Shown here: positions 8,104 to 15,996 of the stretch, piece by piece
Layout of the letters: every line of letters starts with the position of its first letter
Position numbering within the stretch: the stretch's first letter is position 1
Source of the DNA: CAYPNF01 sp964411985
GTDB lineage: Bacteria > Verrucomicrobiota > Verrucomicrobiia > Limisphaerales > J093
Reading direction: 5' to 3'
DNA: 34,145 nucleotides
Assembly (NCBI GenBank): GCA_964411985.1
Contig: CAYPNF010000076.1
Location: 1-34,145 of the forward strand
Notes under the pieces: model-generated
Told to the model about the DNA's origin: nothing
The model's database searches: none
Seen by the model: only the letters and a program-made list of their open reading frames with translations
Translations under genes and position numbers: made by a program

Positions 8104-9198
8104 ATGGCAAACACCTTTGGCCATCTTTTCAGGATTACCACGTGGGGCGAATCCCACGGAGGCGGGGTCGGCGTCGTCATCGACGGCTGCCCACCCAACA
8201 TACGCCTATCTGAGGCAGATATCCAGCCCGAATTAGATCGGCGTCGACCTGGGCAGTCCTCCATTGTAACCCCGAGGAAGGAATCGGACAAGGTCCGAAT
8301 CCTCTCTGGAACGTTCGAGGGCAAGACTTTAGGCACGCCGATTCTGATGGTTGTGGACAATGAAGATGCGCGTCCGGAATCTTACAGCGAAATGGCGACC
8401 AAGTTCCGGCCCTCCCATGCGGACTTCACCTACCAGGCCAAGTATGGGTTTCGCAATTGGCAGGGGGGCGGTCGCAGCAGCGCTCGCGAAACAATAGGGC
8501 GGGTCGCGGCTGGAGCTTTGGCTCGCAAATACTTACGCGATTGTTTTGGGGTGGAAATCCTCGCTTTTGTCACCCAGGTTCAGAATATCTGTGCGAACCT
8601 GGACCGAGAGGCAGTGACGTTGGCTCAGGTGGAGTCCAATGCGGTCCGATGCCCTGAACCGAACGCCGCCGCGCGGATGTTCCGGCTCATTGAGCGGACC
8701 CGAAAAGCGGGAAACACGGTAGGGGGAATCGTGGAGTGTGTGGCCCGGGGAGTCCCCGCCGGATGGGGGGAACCCGTCTTTGACAAACTGAGTGCCGACC
8801 TTGCCAAAGCGATGATGAGTTTGCCGGCCTCAAGAGGTTTCGAATTGGGCTCCGGCTTTGACAGCGTTCGCTTGACTGGCTTGGAGCATAACGACCTTTT
8901 CCGTCGCCGGGGTGGCCGGGTTCGCACAACTAGCAACCGTTCTGGGGGCATCCAGGGGGGGATTTCGAATGGTGAAACCATCTACTTCCGAACCGCCTTC
9001 AAGCCCGTGGCCACGGTGATGCAGGAGCAGCTTACGGTCGATGTGGACGGACGAAACACGACCCTCCGCGGCCGAGGACGGCACGACCCCTGTGTGTTGC
9101 CACGAGCGGTACCTGTCGTGGAGGCCATGACCGCTTTGGTACTCATGGACCACGCCCTGCGGTTCCGTGCTCAGTGCGGTGGACCGTCCGTTCTGTAG
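8104..9198 (+). CDS. aroC: Chorismate synthase
   Basis: 364 residues from the ATG at 8104; an upstream in-frame TTG at 8059 is not needed, because family members start at MANTFG. The enzyme converts 5-enolpyruvylshikimate-3-phosphate to chorismate with reduced FMN, the last common step of aromatic synthesis. Signatures are visible: GESHG near residues 15-19 with the catalytic His, GGRSSARET near 121-129, RTTSNRSGGIQGGISNGE, and the C-terminal HDPCVLPRAVPVVEAM. Length and ends are normal for the family. It ends one base from the end of the convergent prepilin peptidase gene. aroE of the same pathway lies close by on the opposite strand. Confidence 0.97.
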   Translation: MANTFGHLFRITTWGESHGGGVGVVIDGCPPNIRLSEADIQPELDRRRPGQSSIVTPRKESDKVRILSGTFEGKTLGTPILMVVDNEDARPESYSEMATKFRPSHADFTYQAKYGFRNWQGGGRSSARETIGRVAAGALARKYLRDCFGVEILAFVTQVQNICANLDREAVTLAQVESNAVRCPEPNAAARMFRLIERTRKAGNTVGGIVECVARGVPAGWGEPVFDKLSADLAKAMMSLPASRGFELGSGFDSVRLTGLEHNDLFRRRGGRVRTTSNRSGGIQGGISNGETIYFRTAFKPVATVMQEQLTVDVDGRNTTLRGRGRHDPCVLPRAVPVVEAMTALVLMDHALRFRAQCGGPSVL

Positions 9199-9199
9199 T

Positions 9200-10288
9200 T
9201 TAGGGGAACGCAAGGAGCGCCATCACTTGCGGCCCCAGAAAGATCCAGGTGGCCGCAGCTAAGGCGATATAGGGGCCGTAGGGAATCTTCGTGGAACTCC
9301 GTCCCGCCAGAATGAGAGAGACCCCCACCACCGATCCCAACAGCGCGCTCCACATGAGGGAGAAAAGAACGCCCTGCCAGCCGAGGAAAGCGCCAATGGC
9401 CCCCATGAACTTGACGTCTCCCAGACCCATGGCTTCGCGCGGCACCACGATCTCTCCCGTGAGGGCTTCGAAGCCCGGTGTTTCTTCAGTCTTGAATTGT
9501 TCCTCACCGATGAACAACTGCTCCTGGTCCAGTTTCACCTTCACATCCCAATAGCAGCGATCTGTCATTTCCAGCTTGCTGGCGTGAAGGATCACCGCGT
9601 CGCTCGGGCGATAGAAAATGTCCTCGTAGGGAATCATCTGGTCGGGCATCACGAGGTGGGTATCGCTGAACACCACGCGGGAATTCGACTCGAACTTGAA
9701 CCGCTGCCTACCGAACATCAGCTTTCCGGCGCGAACGATCAGGTAGATGATTCCACTGCCAGCTGCGATTCCGATCATGGAGTGCTGAAGGGAGGTTGCC
9801 GAGGAACTGACGTGGTGCAGGCTTGGCACCACCAGGGAAATCACAAAGCCCACCGCCATCCCGCCGATGGTGATCTCGTCGGGGATGATGAAATGCTCGA
9901 TGTCAATGAAGGAGGCCGCCACCAACCCCGCCAGGATGACGCAATAGGCGAGTGCAGCCCAGGGACTTTCCTTGCCCCAACGGAGCCAACTTCCCAGGAA
10001 CAGCAGACCGGTAAGCAGTTCTACCAGGAAATATCGGGGGGAGATCGGCGCACGACAGGAGGCACACTTACCCCGGAGCCAGAGCCAGGTCGCGAGCGGG
10101 ATGTTCAAGAACCAGGGGATTTGGCCGCCACAATGAGGGCAGTGGGAAGGTGGGGAAACGACACTCTCCCCTCTGGGCATTCGGTAAATGCAAACGTTCA
10201 GGAAACTCCCGACCATGCAGCCAAGGACAAACAGCACGACGGACCAGAGATGAAAGGGGACTGCAGCCCAGGTTTTTGGATCAAACAT
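9200..10288 (-). CDS. pilD: Prepilin peptidase (A24) with a large insertion
   Basis: 362 residues, polytopic inner-membrane aspartyl protease that cleaves and N-methylates type IV prepilins. The N-terminal methylase part has the GSFLNVCIYRMPRGES signature (27-42) and two zinc-type pairs, Cys50/Cys53 and Cys75/Cys78. The catalytic motifs are FIDIEHFIIPD with Asp129 and GLGDVKFMG with Asp291. The family usually places these Asp residues about 60-65 apart; here they are 162 apart. About 100 mostly polar residues (roughly 193-286) are inserted between membrane segments. The gene starts inside the end of aroE (8-nt overlap), with AAGGAG upstream of its ATG, so translation is probably coupled. It likely serves the pilM-Q system at 31-34 kb. 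Confidence 0.93.
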   Translation of the reverse strand: MFDPKTWAAVPFHLWSVVLFVLGCMVGSFLNVCIYRMPRGESVVSPPSHCPHCGGQIPWFLNIPLATWLWLRGKCASCRAPISPRYFLVELLTGLLFLGSWLRWGKESPWAALAYCVILAGLVAASFIDIEHFIIPDEITIGGMAVGFVISLVVPSLHHVSSSATSLQHSMIGIAAGSGIIYLIVRAGKLMFGRQRFKFESNSRVVFSDTHLVMPDQMIPYEDIFYRPSDAVILHASKLEMTDRCYWDVKVKLDQEQLFIGEEQFKTEETPGFEALTGEIVVPREAMGLGDVKFMGAIGAFLGWQGVLFSLMWSALLGSVVGVSLILAGRSSTKIPYGPYIALAAATWIFLGPQVMALLAFP

Positions 10289-11186
10289 AGATGCACTCCT
10301 TCAGGGCCTGTCGCATCAGTTCCACGGGGGCGGCCCTGCCTGTCCAGAGTTCCAGCGCCCGAGCGCCTTGGTGGAGCAGCATCCCCAAACCATTGGCGCA
10401 GCGACAACCCGCTTCCGATGCCGCCTTGAGAAAAGCTGTCTGTGCGGGACGATAGATCATGTCGTAGGCGGCACTCGCCTGCCGCAAGTCGAACTGAGAT
10501 GGGTCATAGGGCAGGGGGTCCCCGGCTCGCAACCCCGCGGAGGTTGCGTTCAGGACCAGGTCGATGCTTGAAGTCGGATACCCCACCGTGATTTTCCCAG
10601 GGCCACCCAGCTTCGCAATCTCCGCGCCCAGGGCCGTTGCTTTGTCCGTGTTGCGGTTTACCAGGTACAGGTCACTCACCCCTTCCTTGGCCAGCTTCAG
10701 CGCTGCCGTTCTTCCCGCTCCCCCCGCACCCAGTATCAACACTCTGGCGCCGAGCGATCCCTGACCGAGGTCCTCCGACAGAGAGCGGCTTAGGCCCTCG
10801 GCATCCGTGTTGAAACCTGCCGCCCGGATTGGACCCCTGCTTGGCTCCTCCATTTGTCCTACCCCCATCCAGGACCCATCAGGAGCCTGGGTCTCAAACC
10901 GGATGGTGTTGACGGCTCCCCATTCTTTGGCCGAGCTATCCAGCACGTCCACCATCTCTGTAGCCAGGAGTTTATGCGGAACGGTCAAGTTCAGTCCGAT
11001 GAACCCCATTCGCCGACAGCCCTCGATGGCAGCTCGCAGATTTCCAGGGTCTACCTCAAAGGCCAGGTATCGCCAGTTGAGTCCGAACTGGCGCAAGGCC
11101 GCATTCTGCATGGCAGGGGAGGCCGAGTGTCGGACTGGGCTTCCGAACACGGCACAGTAGCGGGTCGAGGCATCTATAACATCCAT
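10281..11186 (-). CDS. aroE: Shikimate dehydrogenase
   Basis: 301 residues from the ATG at 11184-11186. The frame extends further upstream, but that extension is proline-rich and non-conserved in look. The enzyme reduces 3-dehydroshikimate to shikimate with NADPH. Visible motifs are the substrate site GSPVRHSASPAMQNAAL, the catalytic lysine in LNLTVPHK, the nucleotide loop GAGGAGRTAA followed by VNRNTDKA (basic residues favouring NADPH), and NATSAGL. The C-terminal signature is NGLGMLLHQGA. The sequence between NTIRFE and GFNTDAEG is somewhat longer than usual. Its stop overlaps the prepilin peptidase start, giving a two-gene operon. The antiporter gene is divergent across about 170 bases. 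Confidence 0.95.
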   Translation of the reverse strand: MDVIDASTRYCAVFGSPVRHSASPAMQNAALRQFGLNWRYLAFEVDPGNLRAAIEGCRRMGFIGLNLTVPHKLLATEMVDVLDSSAKEWGAVNTIRFETQAPDGSWMGVGQMEEPSRGPIRAAGFNTDAEGLSRSLSEDLGQGSLGARVLILGAGGAGRTAALKLAKEGVSDLYLVNRNTDKATALGAEIAKLGGPGKITVGYPTSSIDLVLNATSAGLRAGDPLPYDPSQFDLRQASAAYDMIYRPAQTAFLKAASEAGCRCANGLGMLLHQGARALELWTGRAAPVELMRQALKECIYV

Positions 11187-11355
11187 GGAACGGCCAGGCA
11201 CGGGTCGTTCATAGAGGGAAACGTGGAGGATGCCAAGCTTGGATTCTGATCCTGGTGGTGACTCTAACCCTTGACAACCAACCGTTGTGGGGGAGTGTGG
11301 TGGGGCGGGTGGTGCCTCTGGATGGGCATGGCCCGACTGGTCTGTCTTAGTGGCA

Positions 11356-12639
11356 ATGATGTCCAACTTTCAGCTATCGGTTTTGTTCTTCCTCCAATTG
11401 GCTTTCATTCTCGGCGTATGCCGGTTGGCCGGATGGGGAGCGCGATGGATCCGCCAACCGCAGGTGGTGGGCGAGATGATTGCGGGAGTTTTGATCGGAC
11501 CTTCGCTTTTAGGCCTTTTCTTTCCGGACATGCAGAAGGCGCTCTTTCCGCCCCAGTCCATGACCATTCTGTTCGCCATCAGCCAGGTGGGGCTGTCCCT
11601 CTACATGTTTTTGGTAGGATTGGAGTTTAACGTTGGGCTGTTCCAGCAACGGCTTGGGGGCGCGGCCTCGGTTTCGGTGTCTGGCATGGTGGCCCCTTTC
11701 CTCCTAGGAGGCACGCTGGGTTACCTGTTGGCAGGTACCCCAGGGCTGTTTGGGAGCTCCATTCACCCTTTCGAGGCGGCCCTATTCATGGGGGCGGCGA
11801 TGTCGATTACCGCTTTTCCCATGTTGGCACGCATCATTTACGAGCGCGGCCTTGCCGGAACCAGCTTGGGCACGCTGGCGCTGGCCGCTGGCGCCATTGA
11901 CGACGCGAGCGCCTGGTGTGTGCTGGCCATCGTTTTGGCTAGCATGAGCCATAGCTGGTGGATTGCCGCCAAAGCCATCGGGGGCGGGGTGATTTACGCG
12001 GCGGTCGTCTTGATTTGGGGCGCTCGGCTGCTAGCACCTTTGGTCAGGAAGACCGAGGAGGAAGGTCGGCTTACCCATGGAATGCTGACGGTGGTGCTCG
12101 CGCTGGTGATGCTCGTGTCCTGGTACACTGACGCCATCGGGATTTACGCGGTCTTTGGTGCATTCATCCTGGGGGTAGGTATGCCTCGGGGCTTGCTCAC
12201 GCGCGAGCTGCAGCGGTTGCTGGAGCCGCTGGTCGTCGTGTTTCTCTTGCCGCTCTTCTTTACGTATTCGGGCTTGAATACCCGGTTGGACCTGGTGAAT
12301 CGCGTCGAACTTCTGTGGATTACCGGGTTGGTGTTGGTGGCCGCATGTCTGGGAAAGGGTGGGGCCTGCTATGCGGCTGCACGGTGGAGTGGGGAAGATC
12401 ACCGCAGTTCCCTGGCCATCGGGGCCCTGATGAATGCCCGCGGTTTGATGGAGTTGATCATCCTCAACATCGGCCTCCAGCATGGCGTCATCCAGGCGCC
12501 ACTCTTCTCTATCATGGTGGTGATGGCCATCGTCACTACGTTGATGGCCTCTCCGCTTTTTGAGTGGGTCTACGGTGCCCGTGCCCGTGCCCGTGGGGAG
12601 TTGGGTCAGGCTCCGGGAGATACCCCTGGACTTGCTTGA
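11356..12639 (+). CDS. CPA2-type cation:proton antiporter
   Basis: 427 residues from the ATG at 11356 (a second ATG at 11359 is equally possible), nearly all in about 12 hydrophobic helices. It belongs to the Na+/H+ exchanger superfamily (KefB/NapA/GerN type). Evidence is the QPQVVGEMIAGVLIGPSLLG segment near the N-terminus, ITAFPMLARII, and the ion-binding double aspartate IDDASAWCVLA (Asp182-Asp183). The late conserved segment LMNARGLMELIILNIG is also present. There is no C-terminal RCK/TrkA domain, so it is not a full KefB/C. The short cytoplasmic tail is coded in part by three GTGCCC repeats. Na+ against K+ selectivity cannot be read from the sequence. It would work in the inner membrane in pH or salt homeostasis. 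Confidence 0.9.
   Translation: MMSNFQLSVLFFLQLAFILGVCRLAGWGARWIRQPQVVGEMIAGVLIGPSLLGLFFPDMQKALFPPQSMTILFAISQVGLSLYMFLVGLEFNVGLFQQRLGGAASVSVSGMVAPFLLGGTLGYLLAGTPGLFGSSIHPFEAALFMGAAMSITAFPMLARIIYERGLAGTSLGTLALAAGAIDDASAWCVLAIVLASMSHSWWIAAKAIGGGVIYAAVVLIWGARLLAPLVRKTEEEGRLTHGMLTVVLALVMLVSWYTDAIGIYAVFGAFILGVGMPRGLLTRELQRLLEPLVVVFLLPLFFTYSGLNTRLDLVNRVELLWITGLVLVAACLGKGGACYAAARWSGEDHRSSLAIGALMNARGLMELIILNIGLQHGVIQAPLFSIMVVMAIVTTLMASPLFEWVYGARARARGELGQAPGDTPGLA
12575..12592 (+). repeat. Three tandem GTGCCC hexamers in the antiporter tail
   Basis: Three exact copies of GTGCCC, followed by GTGGGG, encode an Arg-Ala-Arg-Ala-Arg run in the tail. Being a multiple of three, copy-number change would lengthen or shorten the tail without a frameshift. 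With three copies this is only weakly slippage-prone. Confidence 0.55.
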
Positions 12640-12673
12640 TCCGGCGAGCGGCCTTGGGGCGGCCTCGAGGCCT

Positions 12674-13210
12674 CTACCATTGGACAGCCACTGAGGTCTT
12701 TTTCCCGAAGCGGTTGGTGTAGAAAACCTGCCTGTGCAGCAGCCCGTATTCGTGCACCAGTCGGGTGATCTTCACGTCAAAGCAGCAGTACTCAGCGATT
12801 TCCATCAACTTGCCCTCCCGGTACCATTTGATCGCCTGCAGCCCTTCGCTCGTCTTCTCTACTCCCAAACTTGCCGTTGCAATGGCGTCCAAAGAGAGCC
12901 GGTGCTGCAGTGTCTTCTGAAGTTCCACCAGCATGTCCAGCGTGGGTACTTGATCCGGATCGAAGAAAGGATTGTACCCGATGAGCACTTCGTAGTCGAA
13001 TCGCAGGATGTTAAACCCCACCACCAGGTCGGCCCGGCGGAGTTCCTCGATCAGGTCGTTGACTTGTTTCTCCGGATAGATCCGGTACTCGCTACGCTGG
13101 GTGCTGTAGGTGACCCCCACGCTCATCCCCATGTTTCGAATCTTCCCCCAACCTCCGACTTCGTCGGCGGACTTTTGCGTTTCAAGATCGAAATAGACGA
13201 TGTTTTTCAT
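12674..13210 (-). CDS. DEDD-family 3'-5' exonuclease / RNase H-like protein
   Basis: 178 residues from the ATG at 13208-13210, where the first beta strand starts (MKNIVYFDLET). An earlier in-frame ATG would add ten residues. The acidic residues of a DEDD exonuclease fold are visible: Asp8 and Glu10 (FDLET), Asp72 (VGFNILRFDYEVL) and Asp145 (YCCFDVKITR). I place it with the YprB-like RNase_H_2 proteins, which are metal-dependent 3'-5' nucleases or helicase-linked proofreading-like domains. Here it stands alone, with no helicase or polymerase domain. It converges with the antiporter gene and is divergent from gap. Substrate (DNA or RNA) is unknown. Confidence 0.8.
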   Translation of the reverse strand: MKNIVYFDLETQKSADEVGGWGKIRNMGMSVGVTYSTQRSEYRIYPEKQVNDLIEELRRADLVVGFNILRFDYEVLIGYNPFFDPDQVPTLDMLVELQKTLQHRLSLDAIATASLGVEKTSEGLQAIKWYREGKLMEIAEYCCFDVKITRLVHEYGLLHRQVFYTNRFGKKTSVAVQW

Positions 13211-13349
13211 GGCGAGCGCAATCAGGACCCTGCGAAGCATGCGAAGGCTTTGAACCGAAAAGAAGAAAAAACAACTCGCCGGCCTGGAACCTTGAAATGC
13301 TCTTCCGTGCATCCTAAGCGTTTGACTACGAACTACCTTTGAAATCTCG

Positions 13350-13377
13350 TTGACGTGACCTGGGATCAAGGTAAACT
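13350..13377 (+). promoter_or_regulatory. Candidate sigma-70 promoter for gap
   Basis: TTGACG (13350-13355; five of six consensus positions) and TAAACT (13372-13377; four of six) are separated by 16 bases. They lie about 60 bases upstream of the gap start codon, leaving a short untranslated leader. This is a motif match only. Confidence 0.45.
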
Positions 13378-13439
13378 GAACTACTCTAATTCGTTCTGAC
13401 GATTAGCGAAACCGAAACCTAGATACTCGAATACGACAT

Positions 13440-14489
13440 ATGCCAGTGAAAGTTGCAATTAACGGATTTGGCCGGATCGGCCGTTTGGTCTTCCGGGCGA
13501 TGGTGGAACAGGGTCTGGTTGGCAAAGAAGTGGAAGTGGTCGCCGTTGGCGATATCGTTCCCGCCGACAACTTGGCCTATTTGCTCAAGTACGACTCCAC
13601 CCAGGGCCGTTTCAACGGCACCGTGACTTCCAGGAAGTCCGCCCCGGACAAAGTCGAAGACGATGTGCTCGTGGTGAACGGCAAGGATGTCTTCGTTGTC
13701 AGCGCCAAGGATCCTGCTGATCTTCCTTGGAAGGCACTCGGGGTCGACGTGGTGATCGAGTCAACGGGTTTGTTCACCGATGCGACCAAGGCCAAGGGCC
13801 ATATCACTGCCGGCGCAAAGAAAGTCATTATTTCCGCTCCTGCCAAGAACGAGGACATCACGGTGGTGATGGGTGTGAATCATGAGAAGTATGATGCTTC
13901 CAAGCACAACATCATTTCCAACGCGTCCTGCACCACCAACTGCCTCGCGCCCGTGGTGCACGTCCTTCTGAAGGAAGGTTTCGGCATCGATGAAGGCTTG
14001 ATGACCACCATTCATGCCTATACCGCCACCCAGAAGACTGTGGACGGCCCGAGCAAAAAGGATTGGAAAGGTGGCCGCACCGCAGCGATCAATATCATTC
14101 CCTCCACCACCGGTGCTGCGAAGGCCGTCGCCCTCGTGTGCCCCGAAGTGAAGGGCAAGCTCACCGGCATGGCTTTCCGCGTCCCCACGCCTACCGTCTC
14201 CGTGGTAGACCTCACCGTGAAAACCGTGAAAGAGACCAGCTACGTTGAGATCGCCGCCGCGATGAAGAAGGCCAGCGAGACCTACTTGAAGGGCATCCTC
14301 GGCTACACCGAAGACGAAGTGGTCAGCACCGATTTCACGCACTGCCAGCTTTCCTCGATCTTTGACGCGGGCTCTGGCATCGAGCTTAACAAGAAGTTCT
14401 TCAAGCTCGTGAGCTGGTACGACAACGAATGGGGTTATAGCTGCCGGGTGGGCGAGTTGCTCAAGTATATGATCGGCAAAGGTCTGTAA
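13440..14489 (+). CDS. gap: Glyceraldehyde-3-phosphate dehydrogenase, type I
   Basis: 349 residues; oxidises and phosphorylates glyceraldehyde-3-phosphate with NAD+ in glycolysis. The N-terminal Rossmann motif NGFGRIGR is at 8-15, and an aspartate (Asp38) at the end of the second strand suits NAD+ rather than NADP+. The active-site Cys164 is in SNASCTTNCLAP and the base His192 in TTIHAYTATQ. The C-terminal WYDNEWGYSCR is present. Length is slightly above the family mean, with small insertions around residues 60-80. Third positions are strongly C-biased compared with neighbours, as expected for a highly expressed gene. A strong terminator follows, so it is probably monocistronic. Confidence 0.97.
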   Translation: MPVKVAINGFGRIGRLVFRAMVEQGLVGKEVEVVAVGDIVPADNLAYLLKYDSTQGRFNGTVTSRKSAPDKVEDDVLVVNGKDVFVVSAKDPADLPWKALGVDVVIESTGLFTDATKAKGHITAGAKKVIISAPAKNEDITVVMGVNHEKYDASKHNIISNASCTTNCLAPVVHVLLKEGFGIDEGLMTTIHAYTATQKTVDGPSKKDWKGGRTAAINIIPSTTGAAKAVALVCPEVKGKLTGMAFRVPTPTVSVVDLTVKTVKETSYVEIAAAMKKASETYLKGILGYTEDEVVSTDFTHCQLSSIFDAGSGIELNKKFFKLVSWYDNEWGYSCRVGELLKYMIGKGL

Positions 14490-14511
14490 TTTCGGTACTG
14501 TATTTTTCGCC

Positions 14512-14544
14512 AGCGGCCTGCGAAAGCAGGCCGCTTTCTTTTTT
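14512..14544 (+). terminator. Rho-independent terminator of gap
   Basis: AGCGGCCTGC (14512-14521) pairs perfectly with GCAGGCCGCT (14526-14535) around a GAAA tetraloop, followed by a T-rich tail (TTTCTTTTTT). A 10-bp GC-rich stem with a GNRA loop and a U tract, about 22 bases after the stop, is a textbook intrinsic terminator. Confidence 0.95.
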
Positions 14545-14662
14545 ACCCCGCTGGCGCCGTCAGAGTTGACTTTTCTGGATGTGACTCAGGTCAGCCCGGG
14601 ATCCTTGTCTTTGTTCGATTCTGATTGCGGCGCCGATGGGCTGCGGGTACGAGAAAAGGGTT

Positions 14663-15250
14663 ATGCGTATCATTGGTGGATTGGCGGCCGGTCGAATCTT
14701 AAAGGTACCTGCGGGGTTTGCGGTGCGGCCTACGCCCGATCTAGTCAAGCAAGCGGTCTTTAATAGCCTTGGCACCCGCGTGGAGGACGCACGCGTCCTG
14801 GAACTCTTCGGCGGTTCAGGCGCCCTGGGGCTCGAGAGCCTGAGTCGGGGTGCGAGCCAGGTGGTGGTGATCGAAAAGGCTGCTAAACACGTCGCTTACA
14901 TTAAGCAGAACCTGGCGTCCGTGGGACTGCCCGCGCTCAAGTTCGAAGTTCGAACGCAGGATGTCTTCGCCGCTGTTCCTCAGTTAGTGGCTCAGGGTGT
15001 TCTTTTTGACCTGATTCTCGCCGATCCGCCCTTTGGAGAGAAAAACCTGAACCGTCGCTCCACCTCCATGTCACAGAAACTTCTGGACGATCCTGATCTC
15101 CCGAAGCTGTTGTCGGAGAAGGGTATCTTCGTTCTGGGCCATACCAAGCGGGACACGCTGACGCTGCCTTCGGTCTGGATCGAGCAAAAGCTGATTCGCC
15201 ATGGAGACTCCATGATGCGGTTTCTCGCGGTGTCAGAAGCGCCGAAGTGA
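14663..15250 (+). CDS. rsmD: 16S rRNA (guanine966-N2)-methyltransferase
   Basis: 195 residues from the ATG at 14663, where the family's usual N-terminus (MRIIGGLAAGR) begins; the ATG at 14636 would add nine unrelated residues. The enzyme transfers a methyl group from S-adenosylmethionine to the N2 of G966 in 16S rRNA during 30S assembly. The RPTPDLVKQAVFNSL segment (22-36) is typical of RsmD. The SAM-binding motif LELFGGSGALGLE is at 47-59 and the catalytic DPPF tetrad at 121-124. Length is normal. It lies downstream of the gap terminator, so it needs its own promoter, and it converges with the Crp/Fnr gene. Confidence 0.93.
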   Translation: MRIIGGLAAGRILKVPAGFAVRPTPDLVKQAVFNSLGTRVEDARVLELFGGSGALGLESLSRGASQVVVIEKAAKHVAYIKQNLASVGLPALKFEVRTQDVFAAVPQLVAQGVLFDLILADPPFGEKNLNRRSTSMSQKLLDDPDLPKLLSEKGIFVLGHTKRDTLTLPSVWIEQKLIRHGDSMMRFLAVSEAPK

Positions 15251-15256
15251 TGGAGA

Positions 15257-15275
15257 TGGGGGCCTTACTCCCCCA
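15257..15275. terminator. Short GC hairpin between convergent genes, possible terminator
   Basis: TGGGGG (15257-15262) and CCCCCA (15270-15275) can form a 6-bp stem with a 7-base loop that includes the Crp/Fnr stop codon. It sits between the convergent rsmD and Crp/Fnr genes. There is no T tract on either side, so intrinsic termination is doubtful. Confidence 0.25.
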
Positions 15276-15987
15276 GGTGGGCGCTCAAGAGGGCTGACAG
15301 GCGTGTCGGGGAGACGATCGTGACGGTCTTCCCTTTTACCTGAAGGTAGCCTTGCTCCCGGAACTTCGCCAAGGTGCGGGACAGGGTCTCACTCACCGTG
15401 CCCAATTCGGCCGCCAACACCCGCTTGGTCATGGGAAGGACGACGTGCATCGGCTGATTGGACAGCCGGTCAGGGCAACGTTTCACCAGCCAGTTGGCCA
15501 GCCGGGTTTCGACATCCTTCAAGGTCAGGTCATCCAGAAGTCCCACCAACACGCGCAGATGCTGACTCATGGATCCGAGCATGCGTAGGGCTAGCTCTGG
15601 ATGCTTCCTCAATAGGCTGATGAACTCAATCTTCTGCACCAACAGGACTTGGGTGGATTCTAAGGCCCTTGCATCGGCGGGGTATCCTGTCTCCGTTGCA
15701 AGCGTTCCTTCGGCAAAGGAATCTCCGGCTCGGAACACATGGATGACTTGCTCTTTGCCTGCCGAGTTCACTCGGTGCACGTTCACCGCCCCCTTTTGCA
15801 CGACATAGAACCCCCGGCTGACATCGCGTTCGTGAAACAGGTATTCCCCTTTCTGCAGCTGCTTGGGGATCGCAATCGTGGCGATGTTCCGGAGGTCGGA
15901 GGGGGAAAGCCCGGCAAAAAGCTGGCAAGCCCTTAAGGAGTTGGTCATCCCCGCAATCTTGAGGTCGTTGATTTGCTCCGAGGCCAT
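15265..15987 (-). CDS. Crp/Fnr family transcriptional regulator
   Basis: 240 residues. A cNMP-binding-type beta barrel spans about 20-135 (QLQKGEYLFHERDVSRGFYVVQ, VFRAGDSFAEGTL). A long dimerisation helix and a C-terminal Crp-type winged helix follow (about 160-235), with the recognition region GTVSETLSRTLAKF then REQGYL. It lacks the N-terminal cysteine cluster of oxygen-sensing FNR. The effector could be cAMP, nitric oxide via heme (Dnr-like) or none, and the sequence does not decide. AGGAA precedes the start and overlaps the stop of the DUF2249 gene 9 bases upstream, so the two form an operon. Partnership with a DUF2249 protein hints at redox or nitrogen-oxide control, which is inference. 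Confidence 0.92.
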   Translation of the reverse strand: MASEQINDLKIAGMTNSLRACQLFAGLSPSDLRNIATIAIPKQLQKGEYLFHERDVSRGFYVVQKGAVNVHRVNSAGKEQVIHVFRAGDSFAEGTLATETGYPADARALESTQVLLVQKIEFISLLRKHPELALRMLGSMSQHLRVLVGLLDDLTLKDVETRLANWLVKRCPDRLSNQPMHVVLPMTKRVLAAELGTVSETLSRTLAKFREQGYLQVKGKTVTIVSPTRLSALLSAHLGE

Positions 15988-15996
15988 GGTGTGTTC

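Noticed and set aside
9497..10429. 310-codon + strand frame opposite the prepilin peptidase and aroE
   Set aside because: It lies antisense to two well-supported genes, its composition (His, Gln, Gly rich) is that of an antisense shadow, and it has no recognisable domain.
11271..11276. Perfect TTGACA upstream of the antiporter gene
   Set aside because: No acceptable -10 element occurs 16-18 bases downstream, where the sequence is G-rich, so I did not annotate a promoter.
12661..12672. GGCCTCGAGGCC palindrome between the convergent antiporter and exonuclease genes
   Set aside because: As an RNA hairpin it has only a 4-bp stem and no T tract, so a terminator call is not justified. Short GC palindromes are expected in GC-rich DNA.
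12734..13342. 202-codon + strand frame opposite the exonuclease gene
   Set aside because: The opposite frame encodes a clear DEDD exonuclease. This one has no domain and no start signal.
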